Origin: Streptomyces sp. NBC_00443
GTDB taxonomy: Bacteria; Actinomycetota; Actinomycetes; Streptomycetales; Streptomycetaceae
NCBI RefSeq assembly: GCF_036014175.1
Contig: NZ_CP107917.1
Span: forward strand, 6,510,001 to 6,574,000
Direction of reading: 5' to 3'
Length of the DNA: 64,000 bases
Below, one piece after another: positions 16,525-25,295 of this stretch. Made by a program: the position numbers and the translations under genes. How positions within the stretch are numbered: position 1 is the stretch's first letter; each line of letters begins with the position of its first letter. Below the pieces are notes generated by a model that was not told where the DNA came from, searched no databases, and saw nothing but the letters and a program-made list of their open reading frames with translations.

Positions 16525-17100
16525 ATGGGCGTCACGCTCGCCAAGGGAGGAAACGTCTCCCTGTCCAAGGCCGCACCCAATCTCACCCAGGTGATGATCG
16601 GGCTCGGCTGGGACGCGCGCTCCACCACCGGAGCCCCCTTCGACCTCGACGCCAGCGCACTGGTGTGCAGCAGCGGACGAGTCCTGGGCGACGAGTGGTT
16701 CGTCTTCTACAACCAGCTCAAGAGCCCGGACGGCTCGGTGGAGCACACCGGGGACAACCTCACCGGCGAGGGTGACGGCGACGACGAGTCACTCCTGATC
16801 GACCTGTCCAAGGTGCCGGCCCACTGCGACAAGATCGTCTTTCCCGTCTCGATCCATATGGCCGACGAGCGCGGACAGACCTTCGGCCAGGTCAGCAATG
16901 CCTTCATCCGCGTGGTGAACCAGGCCGACGGCCAGGAACTCGCCCGCTACGACCTGAGCGAGGACGCCTCCACCGAGACCGCGATGATCTTCGGCGAGGT
17001 CTATCGCTATCAGGGAGAGTGGAAGTTCCGAGCGGTGGGACAGGGGTACGCGTCCGGACTCCGGGGCATCGCACTCGACTTCGGGGTCAACATCTCGTAA
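16525..17100 (+). CDS. terD: TerD-family stress protein, second copy
   Basis: 191 residues, strongly similar to the preceding TerD (same length; shared FDLDASA, LKSPDGSVEHTGDNLTGEG and QGYASGLRGIALDFGVNI). The Ca2+ ligands are kept. The ATG follows GGGGAGGAC by about 7 bp; a frame open upstream into the hairpin is ignored. Paralogous TerD proteins probably form hetero-assemblies. Divergence is mostly in the loop around residue 50 (VCSSGRVLGDEWF). Confidence 0.94.
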   Translation: MGVTLAKGGNVSLSKAAPNLTQVMIGLGWDARSTTGAPFDLDASALVCSSGRVLGDEWFVFYNQLKSPDGSVEHTGDNLTGEGDGDDESLLIDLSKVPAHCDKIVFPVSIHMADERGQTFGQVSNAFIRVVNQADGQELARYDLSEDASTETAMIFGEVYRYQGEWKFRAVGQGYASGLRGIALDFGVNIS

Positions 17101-17222
17101 CGCGATATGAGCAAAAGCCGGGCCCCGGTGGGGTGCGAAGGGTGGCCGACTAGACTTCGGTTCAAAGTTTCGTAAAGCCGAGTGCGCGGGGCAGCCCCGT
17201 ACACACAGGGATTGGGTAGCCA

Positions 17223-18371
17223 GTGGTTCTGAAAACCTTCGGCTGGTCGTTCGCGGTCACCGCGCTCGGCCTCGTTGCAGCGGTCCTCTTCGGGGGGTGG
17301 ACCGCCCTCGGCATCGTGGCGATCCTCTCCGTCCTCGAGATCTCGCTGTCCTTCGACAACGCGGTGGTCAACGCCGGAATTCTGAAGAAGATGAATGCCT
17401 TCTGGCAGAAGATCTTCCTCACCATCGGCATCCTGATCGCCGTCTTCGGCATGCGACTGGTCTTCCCCGTCGTCATCGTTGCGATCAGTGCCTCGCTCGG
17501 CCCGATCGAGGCGGTCGACCTCGCGCTCAGCGACAAGGACCGCTACCAGGAACTCGTCACCGACGCCCACCCGGCGATCGCCGCGTTCGGTGGCATGTTC
17601 CTGCTGATGATCTTCCTGGACTTCATCTTCGAGGACCGGGACATCAAGTGGCTCGGCTGGCTGGAGCGCCCGCTGGCCAAGCTCGGCAAGGTCGACATGC
17701 TGTCGGTCTGCATCGCGCTGATCGTCCTGCTGATCTCCGCGCTGACCTTCGCGGCCAACGCCCACCAGCATGGCGGCGCACACGTCGACAAGGCGGAGAC
17801 GGTCCTGCTCTCCGGCATCGGCGGCCTGATCACCTACATGATCGTGGGCGGTCTCTCCGGCTTCTTCGAGGACAAGCTCGAAGAGGAGGAGGAACGCGAG
17901 CACGAGGCGGAGGAGGAAGCCGAGCGCACGGGCAAGCCGCGCTCCGCGGTCGCCCTGGCCGGCAAGGCCGCCTTCTTCATGTTCCTCTACCTCGAGGTCC
18001 TGGACGCGTCCTTCTCCTTCGATGGCGTGATCGGCGCCTTCGCCATCACCAACGACATCGTCCTGATGGCGCTGGGTCTCGGTATCGGCGCGATGTACGT
18101 CCGGTCGCTCACCGTCTACCTGGTCCGCCAGGGCACCCTCGACGACTACGTCTACCTGGAGCACGGCGCGCACTACGCCATCGGCGCGCTCGCCATGATC
18201 CTGCTGGTCACCATCCAGTACGAGATCAACGAGATCATCACCGGCCTGATCGGTGTCGTCCTGATCGGTGCCTCCTTCTGGTCCTCCGTCCGCCGCAACC
18301 GCGCGCTGGCGGCAGCGGAGGGAAAAGCCGAGGGCTCGGACGAGAAGACTGAGGTCTCGTCCGGGGTGTGA
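17223..18371 (+). CDS. terC: TerC-like integral membrane protein (DUF475)
   Basis: 382 residues with about nine helices. TerC-type intramembrane acidic motifs are present: VLEISLSFDNAVVNAGIL in the first half and LDASFSFDGVIGAFAIT in the second. Between them is a charged cytoplasmic loop very rich in Glu (KLEEEEEREHEAEEEAER). The family is linked to metal-ion (Mn2+) efflux and is the membrane partner of TerD complexes. GTG start with a poor ribosome site (weak GGTA). A strong hairpin follows. Confidence 0.9.
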   Translation: MVLKTFGWSFAVTALGLVAAVLFGGWTALGIVAILSVLEISLSFDNAVVNAGILKKMNAFWQKIFLTIGILIAVFGMRLVFPVVIVAISASLGPIEAVDLALSDKDRYQELVTDAHPAIAAFGGMFLLMIFLDFIFEDRDIKWLGWLERPLAKLGKVDMLSVCIALIVLLISALTFAANAHQHGGAHVDKAETVLLSGIGGLITYMIVGGLSGFFEDKLEEEEEREHEAEEEAERTGKPRSAVALAGKAAFFMFLYLEVLDASFSFDGVIGAFAITNDIVLMALGLGIGAMYVRSLTVYLVRQGTLDDYVYLEHGAHYAIGALAMILLVTIQYEINEIITGLIGVVLIGASFWSSVRRNRALAAAEGKAEGSDEKTEVSSGV

Positions 18372-18397
18372 CACCCCTGCGGGTGAGGAACGCTCTC

Positions 18398-18429
18398 GAC
18401 GGGGCGGCCGGACGTCCGGCCGCCCCGTC
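18398..18429 (+). terminator. Terminator after terC
   Basis: A perfect 32-bp palindrome; the 16-bp arms begin GACGGGGCGGCCGGAC. It ends about 45 bp before the TerA-like start and so separates that gene from terC. Confidence 0.8.
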
Positions 18430-18473
18430 GGTATTTCCAGTGGACGCGGGGCTTAGTGGGACGTGGGGGCGGA

Positions 18474-19211
18474 ATGGGCTTCTTGGACGGCCTCTGGCGG
18501 GGCCGGGTGGCCGAGTTCGACTCGGGCAGCGCGTCGTCGAACTCGATCGAGCTGACGAAACGGCACGACCGGGTCTCGCTCACCAAGCAGGGCGCTGCCA
18601 CCGGGCATCTGCGCATCAACCTGACGTGGCGCATGCGCACGTCCGACATCGGCGGGTCGCAGCGGGAGAGCCTGCTGCGGCATCCGTTCAGGGCGCTCAA
18701 ACCGCCGGAGGTGGTCGGACACAGCCAGAGCATGGTCAACGTCGACCTCGACCTCGGGGCGCTGTATGAACTCACCGACGGGACGAAGGGGGTCGTCCAG
18801 CCGCTGGGCGGGTTCCTCGGGGACGCCAACGGGCCGCCGTACGTGAAGCTCAGCGGGGACGACCGGTTCGGTTCGGCGTCCGGGGAGACGATCTACGTCA
18901 ACCTCGATCACCGGGAGTCCATCAAGCGGCTGCTGGTCTTCGTGTACATCTACGACCAGACGCCGGCCTTCGACCGTACGCACGCGATCGTCACCCTGTA
19001 TCCGAGCAACGGGCCCCGTATCGAGATCGGCCTCGACGAGCGGCATCCGCAGGCCCGGTCCTGTGCGGTGGTGATGATCGAGAACGTGAAGGGGGAGATC
19101 TGGGTCCGCCGTGAGGTCAAGTTCGTCTACGGCTTCCAGGCCGAGCTGGACCGGTTGTTCGGGTGGGGGTTGCAGTGGGGACGCGGCTACAAGACGAAGG
19201 CGGAGCGCTGA
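18474..19211 (+). CDS. TerA-like tellurium-resistance protein
   Basis: 245 residues. The N-terminal third (VAEFDSGSASSNSIELTKRHDRVSLTKQG) is a divergent TerD-type strand region. The core NVDLDLGALYELTDGTKGVVQPLGG ... VYIYDQTPAFDRTHAIVTLY matches the TerA branch of the TerD superfamily. An upstream GTG (18456) is possible, but the ATG at 18474 has GGGGGCGGA before it. Probably part of the same complex as the two TerD proteins and TerC. Confidence 0.85.
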   Translation: MGFLDGLWRGRVAEFDSGSASSNSIELTKRHDRVSLTKQGAATGHLRINLTWRMRTSDIGGSQRESLLRHPFRALKPPEVVGHSQSMVNVDLDLGALYELTDGTKGVVQPLGGFLGDANGPPYVKLSGDDRFGSASGETIYVNLDHRESIKRLLVFVYIYDQTPAFDRTHAIVTLYPSNGPRIEIGLDERHPQARSCAVVMIENVKGEIWVRREVKFVYGFQAELDRLFGWGLQWGRGYKTKAER

Positions 19212-19280
19212 CGCTGGGACTCGGCCGGTGCGCCCAGTAGCTCGGGGCTCACCGTCGTGTCGCGGCTGCGGGTTTGTTCT

Positions 19281-19307
19281 GGCTGGTCGCGCGGTTCCCC
19301 GCGCCCC
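19281..19307 (-). repeat. Dispersed intergenic repeat, copy 2 (reverse)
   Basis: Reverse complement of the core found at 4802 (GGCTGGTCGCGCGGTTCCCC, continuing GCGCCCC) with one substitution. It lies in the convergent gap between the TerA-like gene and the reverse-strand terD. Confidence 0.85.
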
Positions 19308-19323
19308 TGACGGGGCGCTCCCG

Positions 19324-20133
19324 TCACCGTCCGATGAACTGCGGGCCCTGCGGCGGCAGGCTGAAGCCCTGGGCCGCAGGTGCCGTCACCGGCGGCGGGT
19401 AGCCGTAGCCCGACTGGGCCATCGCCGGCTGGCTCGTCGGCTGGGGGTAGCCGTAGGCCGGCTGGGTCGGCGGGGGCTGCTGGGGGTAGCCGTACGACGG
19501 CTGGGGCGGGAGCGTCGTCGTCGGCTGCTCCGGGGGCAGCGGCTGGGAGATCTCCGGCGTGGGGGTCGGCCTGGGCTCCTCGGCCATCTCCGACTCGTCC
19601 ACGGAGATGCCGAAGTCCGTGGCCAGGCCCCTGAGGCCGTCCGAGTAGCCCTCGCCCAGCGCGCGGAACTTCCAGACCTCGCCGCGGCGGTACAGCTCGC
19701 CGCAGATCAGGGCCGTCTCCTCGCCCGTCTCGGGCTTGATGTCGAAGTACGCCAGCGGATCGCCGTCGGTGGCCGCCGCGTCGTACAGCAGGATGCGCAG
19801 ATCCCGTACGCGGTCGAAGGCGACGCCGTCCGCCGATGCGACCAGAAGAATCTGGCCGACGCTCGGCTCGACACCGGACAGATCTGTCTGGATCGTGTCG
19901 GTGAGGCCCTCGGCGCCCCGCTTCTTGCCGAGGCGCCAGACCTGTCCGGAGGGGTGCCGGGGCTGGTTGTAGAAGACGAAGTCCTCGTCGGAGCGCACGC
20001 GACCGTCGGGGCCGAGGAGGAGTGCCGAGGCATCGACGTCCGGGACCCCCTGCCCGGGCGTCCAGCGCAGCACGGCGCGTACCGTCGTGACTTCGAGCGG
20101 GACGTTCGACCCCTTCAACATCGCGTGCGTCAT
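19324..20133 (-). CDS. TerD-family protein with a Pro/Tyr/Gln-rich tail
   Basis: 269 residues. Residues 1-178 are a TerD domain (VPDVDASALLLGPDGRV, EVWKFRALGEGYSDGLRGLATDFGI). The remaining 90 residues are low complexity with repeats of YGYPQ(Q/P) and end in GPQFIGR. Such tails usually mediate weak protein-protein contacts. A similar YGYPQQP segment is the head of the membrane protein at 28072-28689. It is divergent from the lyase operon, so both share a 187-bp control region. Confidence 0.9.
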   Translation of the reverse strand: MTHAMLKGSNVPLEVTTVRAVLRWTPGQGVPDVDASALLLGPDGRVRSDEDFVFYNQPRHPSGQVWRLGKKRGAEGLTDTIQTDLSGVEPSVGQILLVASADGVAFDRVRDLRILLYDAAATDGDPLAYFDIKPETGEETALICGELYRRGEVWKFRALGEGYSDGLRGLATDFGISVDESEMAEEPRPTPTPEISQPLPPEQPTTTLPPQPSYGYPQQPPPTQPAYGYPQPTSQPAMAQSGYGYPPPVTAPAAQGFSLPPQGPQFIGR

Positions 20134-20232
20134 GCGATCATCCTGCCCTCTCCGTCCTGGTCACGACAACGCGGGGGTGCACAGGGCGTGCGCGCCCGTG
20201 TTTGTCCGCGTTACCAGAAATTCATGCCCGTC

Positions 20233-20292
20233 GGGAACCCCTGACATGGGTATCTACGTACTATTACCGGCCACCTGTGAACCGGTCACAGG
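20233..20292 (+). promoter_or_regulatory. Candidate ECF-type promoter plus operator for the Ter biosynthetic operon
   Basis: GGGAACC (20233-20239) and CGTACT (20257-20262) are 17 bp apart, the same architecture as at 15726. Immediately downstream is a perfect inverted repeat CCTGTGA-N5-TCACAGG (20274-20292), placed where a repressor would block the start of transcription. The ATG is at 20321. Confidence 0.45.
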
Positions 20293-20320
20293 GGCCACAG
20301 AGACACCACGGGGGAGCTCT

Positions 20321-21490
20321 ATGCGTCATTTCGGGCACATCGCCCCGGAGGTGCGGCAGCGCCTCTTCCACCGGGAGCCGAGCGAGTTCTCCGCCGGCTC
20401 CCCGGCCAGGCTGCTCTCCGCGGCCCTCGGCGCCACGCTCTACAGTCCGGCCACCCGGCCGCAGCTCGCCGACGACATCGTCAAGCAGGCCGGACGTGGT
20501 GTGGTCTCGATGGTGCTGTGCCTGGAGGACTCCATCGGTGACGAGGACGTGGTGGAGGGCGAGGAGAACCTGGTCCGCCAGTTCACCGACCTCGCCGGGC
20601 GCGAGGGCGCGACGGACCTGCCGCTGCTCTTCATCCGGGTCCGTACGCCCGAGCAGATCCCCGATCTCGTACAGCGGCTCGGTCTCGCCGTACGGCTGCT
20701 GTCCGGATTCGTGCTGCCGAAGTTCACCGAAGAGCGCGGCATGCCCTTCCTGGAGGCCCTCGCCCTCGCCGAGGCCGAGAGCGGGCGCCGGCTGTTCGCC
20801 ATGCCGGTGCTCGAATCGCCCGCCCTGCTCTACCGCGAGTCACGCGTGGAGACCCTGGAGGGCATCTTCCGCGCCGTCGACAAGTACCGGGAGCGGGTCC
20901 TGGCGCTGCGCCTGGGCGTCACCGACTTCTGCTCGTCGTACGGACTGCGCCGGGCCCCGGACATGACCGCGTACGACGTCCAGATCGTCGCTTCCGTGAT
21001 CGCCGACGTGGTGAACATGCTGGGGCGGGCCGACGGCACCGGGTTCACGGTGACCGGGCCGGTGTGGGAGTACTTCCGCGTGCAGGAACGTATGTTCAAG
21101 CCGCAGCTGCGCCGCAGCCCCTTCCTCGAAGGGCAGGCCGAGGAACTGCGCGAGGCCCTCCTCGAGCACTCCATGGACGGCCTGCTGCGCGAGATCACGC
21201 TCGACCACGCCAACGGCCTGCTCGGCAAGACCTGCATCCACCCCTCCCATGTACTGCCGGTGCACGCACTGTCCGTGGTCAGTCACGAGGAGTTCAGCGA
21301 CGCCAAGGACATCCTGAAGCCCGAGCGCTGCGGCGGGGGTGTACTGAGGTCGCAGTACACGAACAAGATGAACGAGGTGAAGCCGCACCGAGCGTGGGCC
21401 GAGCGGACCATGCTGCGGGCCGAGGTGTTCGGTGTGGCCAACGAGGACATCGGCTTCGTGGAACTGCTCGCCGCCGGAATCCCGGCCTGA
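20321..21490 (+). CDS. CitE-like HpcH/HpaI aldolase / citrate-lyase family protein of the Ter locus
   Basis: 389 residues, a TIM-barrel lyase. Recognisable segments: RGVVSMVLCLEDSIGDEDV (metal-binding glutamate/aspartate), LLFIRVRTPEQI, LFAMPVLESPALLY, LALRLGVTDFCSSYGLRR, GKTCIHPSHVLPVHAL. In the Ter-associated biosynthetic module this enzyme is thought to make or cleave a small acyl precursor for a nucleoside-like metabolite (proposed from comparative genomics, not proven). GGGGGAG lies 5 bp before the ATG. The PRTase follows 53 bp later. Confidence 0.9.
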   Translation: MRHFGHIAPEVRQRLFHREPSEFSAGSPARLLSAALGATLYSPATRPQLADDIVKQAGRGVVSMVLCLEDSIGDEDVVEGEENLVRQFTDLAGREGATDLPLLFIRVRTPEQIPDLVQRLGLAVRLLSGFVLPKFTEERGMPFLEALALAEAESGRRLFAMPVLESPALLYRESRVETLEGIFRAVDKYRERVLALRLGVTDFCSSYGLRRAPDMTAYDVQIVASVIADVVNMLGRADGTGFTVTGPVWEYFRVQERMFKPQLRRSPFLEGQAEELREALLEHSMDGLLREITLDHANGLLGKTCIHPSHVLPVHALSVVSHEEFSDAKDILKPERCGGGVLRSQYTNKMNEVKPHRAWAERTMLRAEVFGVANEDIGFVELLAAGIPA

Positions 21491-21543
21491 CCAGGCCGGA
21501 CGGCCGCACTCCACCGGCCTAACGGCTGCAAACCAAGGGACGC

Positions 21544-24183
21544 ATGAACAACGCAGTGAACGACGGGGTCTGGTCCGGGAGCTGGGTCGCCGAGCGGCTC
21601 GGAGTCCAGCTCGTGGGCGACGACGGGCTCATGGAGATGCTGGGGCTCGCCCTGCGCCGCAACCCCAAGCGGGCGCATCTGCTCGTCTCCAACGTGCTCG
21701 GCAAGCACGTACCGCAGTCACCCTCCGTGGTGTACGGCGCCGGCTTCGCCCTCGGCCGCCGGGTGCGGGACCTTCTGGGCGCCGATGAGGCCGCAAGGGC
21801 GGTCGTCCTCGGCTACGCGGAGACGGCGACCGGGCTCGGCCACTCCGTCGCCGACGGTGTGGGTCTCGCCCCGTATCTGCACTCCACGCGCCGCCTGGTC
21901 GCCGGGGTCGCCCGTGCGGGCGGCTTCGAGGAGTCCCACTCGCACGCCACGTCCCACTTGCTGCTGCCGGAGGACCCGGCGCTGCTGGTCGGCGACGGGC
22001 CGCTGATTCTGGTCGACGACGAGTTCTCCACGGGGAACACGGTGCTGAACACCATTCGGGATCTTCATTCGCGGTATCCGCGGCGGAGGTACGTGGTCGT
22101 CGCCCTGGTCGACATGCGGTCGGCGGCGGACGCGGGGCGCCTCGCGGATTTCGCCGGGGAGATCGGTGCCCGGGTCGATCTGGTGGCGGCCGCTTCGGGG
22201 ACCGTACGGCTGCCGGAGGGGGTGTTGGAGAAGGGACAGGAGCTGGTGGCGCGGTACGAGGCGGAGAGTGCCGCGGGGGGTGGTTTGTCGTCTGCGGCGC
22301 CGTCGGGGCCGGCCGCGCAGTTCCCCGCGCCCCCAGACAGCGGCGTTGCCGTTGAAGCGGACCAGAGGGCCAACCCCCCAGGGGCGCGGGGCTGTGCTGA
22401 ATCTGCGGCTACCGCCGCGTGGGCGCGACCAGCCCCCACCGGCCCGCGCTCGGACGACAGCCGCACCCACCCCCACGTCACCCGTATAGACCTGTGCTGG
22501 CCCCCCGGCCTCCCGGACGGCGGCCGGCACGGCTTCACCCCCGCCCACCGCACCCGGCTGGAAGGCGCCCTCCCCGCCATGGCCGCCCGCTTGGCGGAGG
22601 CGCTGCCCACGAGTGCCCGGCGCGTGCACATACTCGGCTTCGAAGAGCTGATGTACGCCCCGCTCAGGCTCGCCCGCGAGCTGGAGCAGGTCGCCGACGC
22701 GGAGGTCCGCTACTCGACCACGACCCGCTCACCCGTCCTCGCCGTCGACGACCCCGGGTACGCGATACGCACCCGCCTCGTCTTCCCGGCCCACGACGAC
22801 CCCGCCGACGGCCCCGGCGAGCGCTACGCCTACAACGTCGCGGGCGCCGGCTTCGACGCCGTAATCGCCGTCGTCGACTCGGCCGCCGACACGCCCGAAC
22901 TGCACGCGCCCGACGGCCTGTTGGCGCAGCTCGCCGCCCACACCCCGCATGTCCTGCTCGCGGTCGTGCCGTCGTACATCCCCGAGCCGCCGCACCTCGC
23001 CGTTCCTCCTGGAGACACATCCACCATGCTGCCCGAGCCCCTGCGCGGCCCCGCCTTCTCCTCGTACGCCCCTGAGGAGGTCGGCTGGCTGCTCCAGGAC
23101 CTCTCGGACGTGACCCTGGAGGCGCCGACCGAGGAACGCGAGGAGGCCATCCAGAGCGGCGGCGCGCACTACGCCGAGTCGCTGCCGGTGGAGTACCAGC
23201 CGAGCGAGCAGTACCAGGCGCTGTTCCATGCGGCCCTGGAAGAGTCGACGGTGCGACTGGCGCAGGCCGTGGGGGCCGTCACCGAGCTCGTGCTCGCCGA
23301 GCGGTCGCCGCGCCCCGTCCTCGTCTCGCTCGCCCGCGCCGGCACCCCCGTGGGCGTACTCATGCGCCGCTGGGCCCAGTTCCGGCACGGCCTCGAACTC
23401 CCGCACTACGCCGTGTCGATCGTGCGCGGCCGGGGCATCGACGCCAACGCCCTGCGCTGGCTGGCGCAGCACCACGACCCGCGTGACGTCGTCTTCGTCG
23501 ACGGCTGGACCGGCAAGGGCGCCATCACCCGCGAACTCGCGGTGGCCCTGGAGGAGTTCGAGACGTCCGACGGCGTCACCGGCTTCGACCCCGAGATCGC
23601 CGTATTGGCCGACCCGGGCTCGTGCGTGCGGACGTACGGCACCCGCGAGGACTTCCTCATCCCCTCCGCCTGCCTCAACTCCACGGTGTCCGGCCTGATT
23701 TCGCGTACGGTCCTGCGCGCGGACCTGGTCGGACCGAACGACTACCACGGCGCGAAGTTCTACCGCGAACTCACCGGCGCCGACGTCTCCGTAACCTTCC
23801 TGGACGCCGTGGCGGCGCGCTTCCCCGAGGTCGTGGACGCGGTCGAGGCGACGGCCAAGGAGCTGCTGTCCGGCGACCGCGAGCCGACCTGGGAGGGCTG
23901 GGCCGCCGTCGAGCGCATCAGCGAGGAGTACGGCATCCACGACGTGAACCTCGTCAAGCCCGGCGTCGGCGAGACCACGCGGGTGCTGCTGCGCCGGGTG
24001 CCGTGGAAGATCCTGGCGCGGGCCGGGGCCGGCGCCGACCTGGACCACGTACGACTGCTGGCCGAACAGAGAGGGGTCCCGGTGGAAGAGGTCGCCGAAC
24101 TGCCGTACACCTGCGTGGGGTTGATCCACCCCAAGTACACGCGGGGCGCGACGGGCGCCGACGGCAAGGCGGTGAACCTCTGA
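21544..24183 (+). CDS. Four-domain fusion: PRTase_2-TRSP-PRTase_1 (StiP)-PELOTA
   Basis: 879 residues. Domain order by sequence: a phosphoribosyltransferase (about 1-240, PRPP loop LILVDDEFSTGNT with VDDEFSTGNT at 157-166); a Pro/Ala linker (245-309); a TRSP domain (about 310-520); a second PRTase-like/StiP domain (about 540-790, VVFVDGWTGKGAITREL and NDYHGAKFYRELTG); and a C-terminal PELOTA-type RNA-binding domain (about 800-879, PWKILARAGAGADLDHVRLLAEQ ... CVGLIHP). In other bacteria these are two genes. The module is proposed to build a nucleoside-like compound. The linker is partly made of the dispersed repeat. Its stop overlaps the next start (TGATG). Confidence 0.9.
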   Translation: MNNAVNDGVWSGSWVAERLGVQLVGDDGLMEMLGLALRRNPKRAHLLVSNVLGKHVPQSPSVVYGAGFALGRRVRDLLGADEAARAVVLGYAETATGLGHSVADGVGLAPYLHSTRRLVAGVARAGGFEESHSHATSHLLLPEDPALLVGDGPLILVDDEFSTGNTVLNTIRDLHSRYPRRRYVVVALVDMRSAADAGRLADFAGEIGARVDLVAAASGTVRLPEGVLEKGQELVARYEAESAAGGGLSSAAPSGPAAQFPAPPDSGVAVEADQRANPPGARGCAESAATAAWARPAPTGPRSDDSRTHPHVTRIDLCWPPGLPDGGRHGFTPAHRTRLEGALPAMAARLAEALPTSARRVHILGFEELMYAPLRLARELEQVADAEVRYSTTTRSPVLAVDDPGYAIRTRLVFPAHDDPADGPGERYAYNVAGAGFDAVIAVVDSAADTPELHAPDGLLAQLAAHTPHVLLAVVPSYIPEPPHLAVPPGDTSTMLPEPLRGPAFSSYAPEEVGWLLQDLSDVTLEAPTEEREEAIQSGGAHYAESLPVEYQPSEQYQALFHAALEESTVRLAQAVGAVTELVLAERSPRPVLVSLARAGTPVGVLMRRWAQFRHGLELPHYAVSIVRGRGIDANALRWLAQHHDPRDVVFVDGWTGKGAITRELAVALEEFETSDGVTGFDPEIAVLADPGSCVRTYGTREDFLIPSACLNSTVSGLISRTVLRADLVGPNDYHGAKFYRELTGADVSVTFLDAVAARFPEVVDAVEATAKELLSGDREPTWEGWAAVERISEEYGIHDVNLVKPGVGETTRVLLRRVPWKILARAGAGADLDHVRLLAEQRGVPVEEVAELPYTCVGLIHPKYTRGATGADGKAVNL
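22311..22438. repeat. Dispersed repeat copies 3 and 4 inside the fusion gene
   Basis: A reverse copy (22311-22334, GCGCAGTTCCCCGCGCCCC) and a diverged forward copy (GGGGCGCGGGG at 22381, then GCGCGACCAGCCCCCAC ending 22438) face each other within the linker-coding region. They encode part of residues 245-309, and the frame stays open through both. Confidence 0.85.
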
Positions 24184-25064
24184 TGCCGGTACTGGTGGCG
24201 AGCGACCTCGACCGTACGCTCATCTACTCCGCCGCGGCCCTCGCGCTGACCATGCCGGACGCGCGGGCGCCCAGGCTGCTGTGCGTGGAGGTGCACGAGA
24301 GCAAGCCGCTGTCGTACATGACCGAGACCGCGGGCCAGCTGCTGACCGACCTCGGCGACGCGGCGGTCTTCGTGCCGACGACGACCCGGACCCGCAAGCA
24401 GTACGAGCGCATCAACCTGCCGGGCCCCGCGCCGAGGTACGCCATCTGCGCCAACGGCGGCCACATCCTGGTCGACGGCGTCTCCGACCCCGACTGGAAC
24501 GCACAGGTCACGGCCCGGCTGGCTGAGCAGTGCGCGCCGCTCGCGGAGGTGCAGGACCATCTGATGGCGACGGCGTCCCCGGCGTGGGTACGCAAGCACC
24601 GGATCGCCGAGGACCTCTTCGCCTACCTCGTCGTCGAGCGCGAGCTGCTGCCCGAGGCGTGGGTGAAGGAGCTCGCGGTGTGGGCGGAGAACCGGGGCTG
24701 GACGGTGTCCTTGCAGGGCCGCAAGCTCTACGCCGTCCCGAAGCCCCTCACCAAGAGCGCCGCCATGCACGAGCTGGCCCGCCGCACCGGCGCGGAAGTG
24801 ACGCTGGCGGCCGGTGACTCCCTGCTGGACGCCGACCTGCTGCTGGCCGCCGACCGCGGCTGGCGCCCGGGGCACGGCGAACTGGCCGACACCGAATTCA
24901 CCGCCCCGGCGATCAGCGCGCTGCCGGAGCGGGGGGTGCTGGCGGGGGAGCGGATCCTACGGGAGTTCTTGAAAGCGACCGGGACGACAGCGCCCCTCAG
25001 GGGCGCGGGGAACTGCGCGACAAGCCCCCACGCACCCGCAGACGACAACGCACGCACTACCTAG
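24183..25064 (+). CDS. HAD-family phosphatase (Cof/MPGP type) of the Ter locus
   Basis: 293 residues. Motif I is VASDLDRTLIYS (nucleophile Asp); the substrate-binding residues lie around FVPTTTRTRKQYERI and CANGGHILVDG; motif III/IV is KSAAMHELARRTGAEVTLAAGDSLLDADLLLAADRG. It removes phosphate from a sugar or nucleotide product of the upstream PRTase, as proposed for the module. Start fixed by the TGATG overlap. The last 24 residues come from the dispersed repeat and are unlike the family. Confidence 0.88.
   Translation: MPVLVASDLDRTLIYSAAALALTMPDARAPRLLCVEVHESKPLSYMTETAGQLLTDLGDAAVFVPTTTRTRKQYERINLPGPAPRYAICANGGHILVDGVSDPDWNAQVTARLAEQCAPLAEVQDHLMATASPAWVRKHRIAEDLFAYLVVERELLPEAWVKELAVWAENRGWTVSLQGRKLYAVPKPLTKSAAMHELARRTGAEVTLAAGDSLLDADLLLAADRGWRPGHGELADTEFTAPAISALPERGVLAGERILREFLKATGTTAPLRGAGNCATSPHAPADDNARTT
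25000..25026 (+). repeat. Dispersed repeat copy 5, overlapping the 3' end of the HAD gene
   Basis: GGGGCGCGGGGAACTGCGCG continuing ACAAGCC. It is read in frame as part of the C-terminus (residues PLRGAGNCATS); the stop codon comes 36 bp after it. Confidence 0.9.
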
Positions 25065-25279
25065 CCGCAACACCCTCCACCACAGCACCCGCCCCCGCCG
25101 CCGGCAGGCCTCGGCGCCGCGGGGGCGCTCGCAGCGCCGCCCACAGCCACCGTCGACAGAAGCTTGACGGTGTCGTCATGCCCCGCAGGGCACGCGGCGG
25201 GCGCGGACGACTCCGCCATCGGACGGCTCAGTTCGAATGTGTCGCCGCAACTGCGGCAGCGGTACTCGTAGCGAGGCAT
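25061..25279 (-). CDS. FmdB-type zinc-ribbon protein
   Basis: 72 residues. MPRYEYRCRSCGDTFELSRPM with CRSC and later CPAGHD form the zinc ribbon. The C-terminus is a Gly/Cys cluster, GGGGGCCGGGCCG, likely to bind metal. GTG at 25285 is an alternative start. It is convergent with the HAD gene and overlaps its last four bases. Role unknown; often next to Ter or stress genes. Confidence 0.88.
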   Translation of the reverse strand: MPRYEYRCRSCGDTFELSRPMAESSAPAACPAGHDDTVKLLSTVAVGGAASAPAAPRPAGGGGGCCGGGCCG

Positions 25280-25295
25280 GCGCACAGGCTAACCG

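Noticed and set aside
15811..24183. Calling the locus tellurite resistance as its main role
   Set aside because: The Ter family name comes from a phenotype in other bacteria; nothing here shows tellurite as the real substrate.
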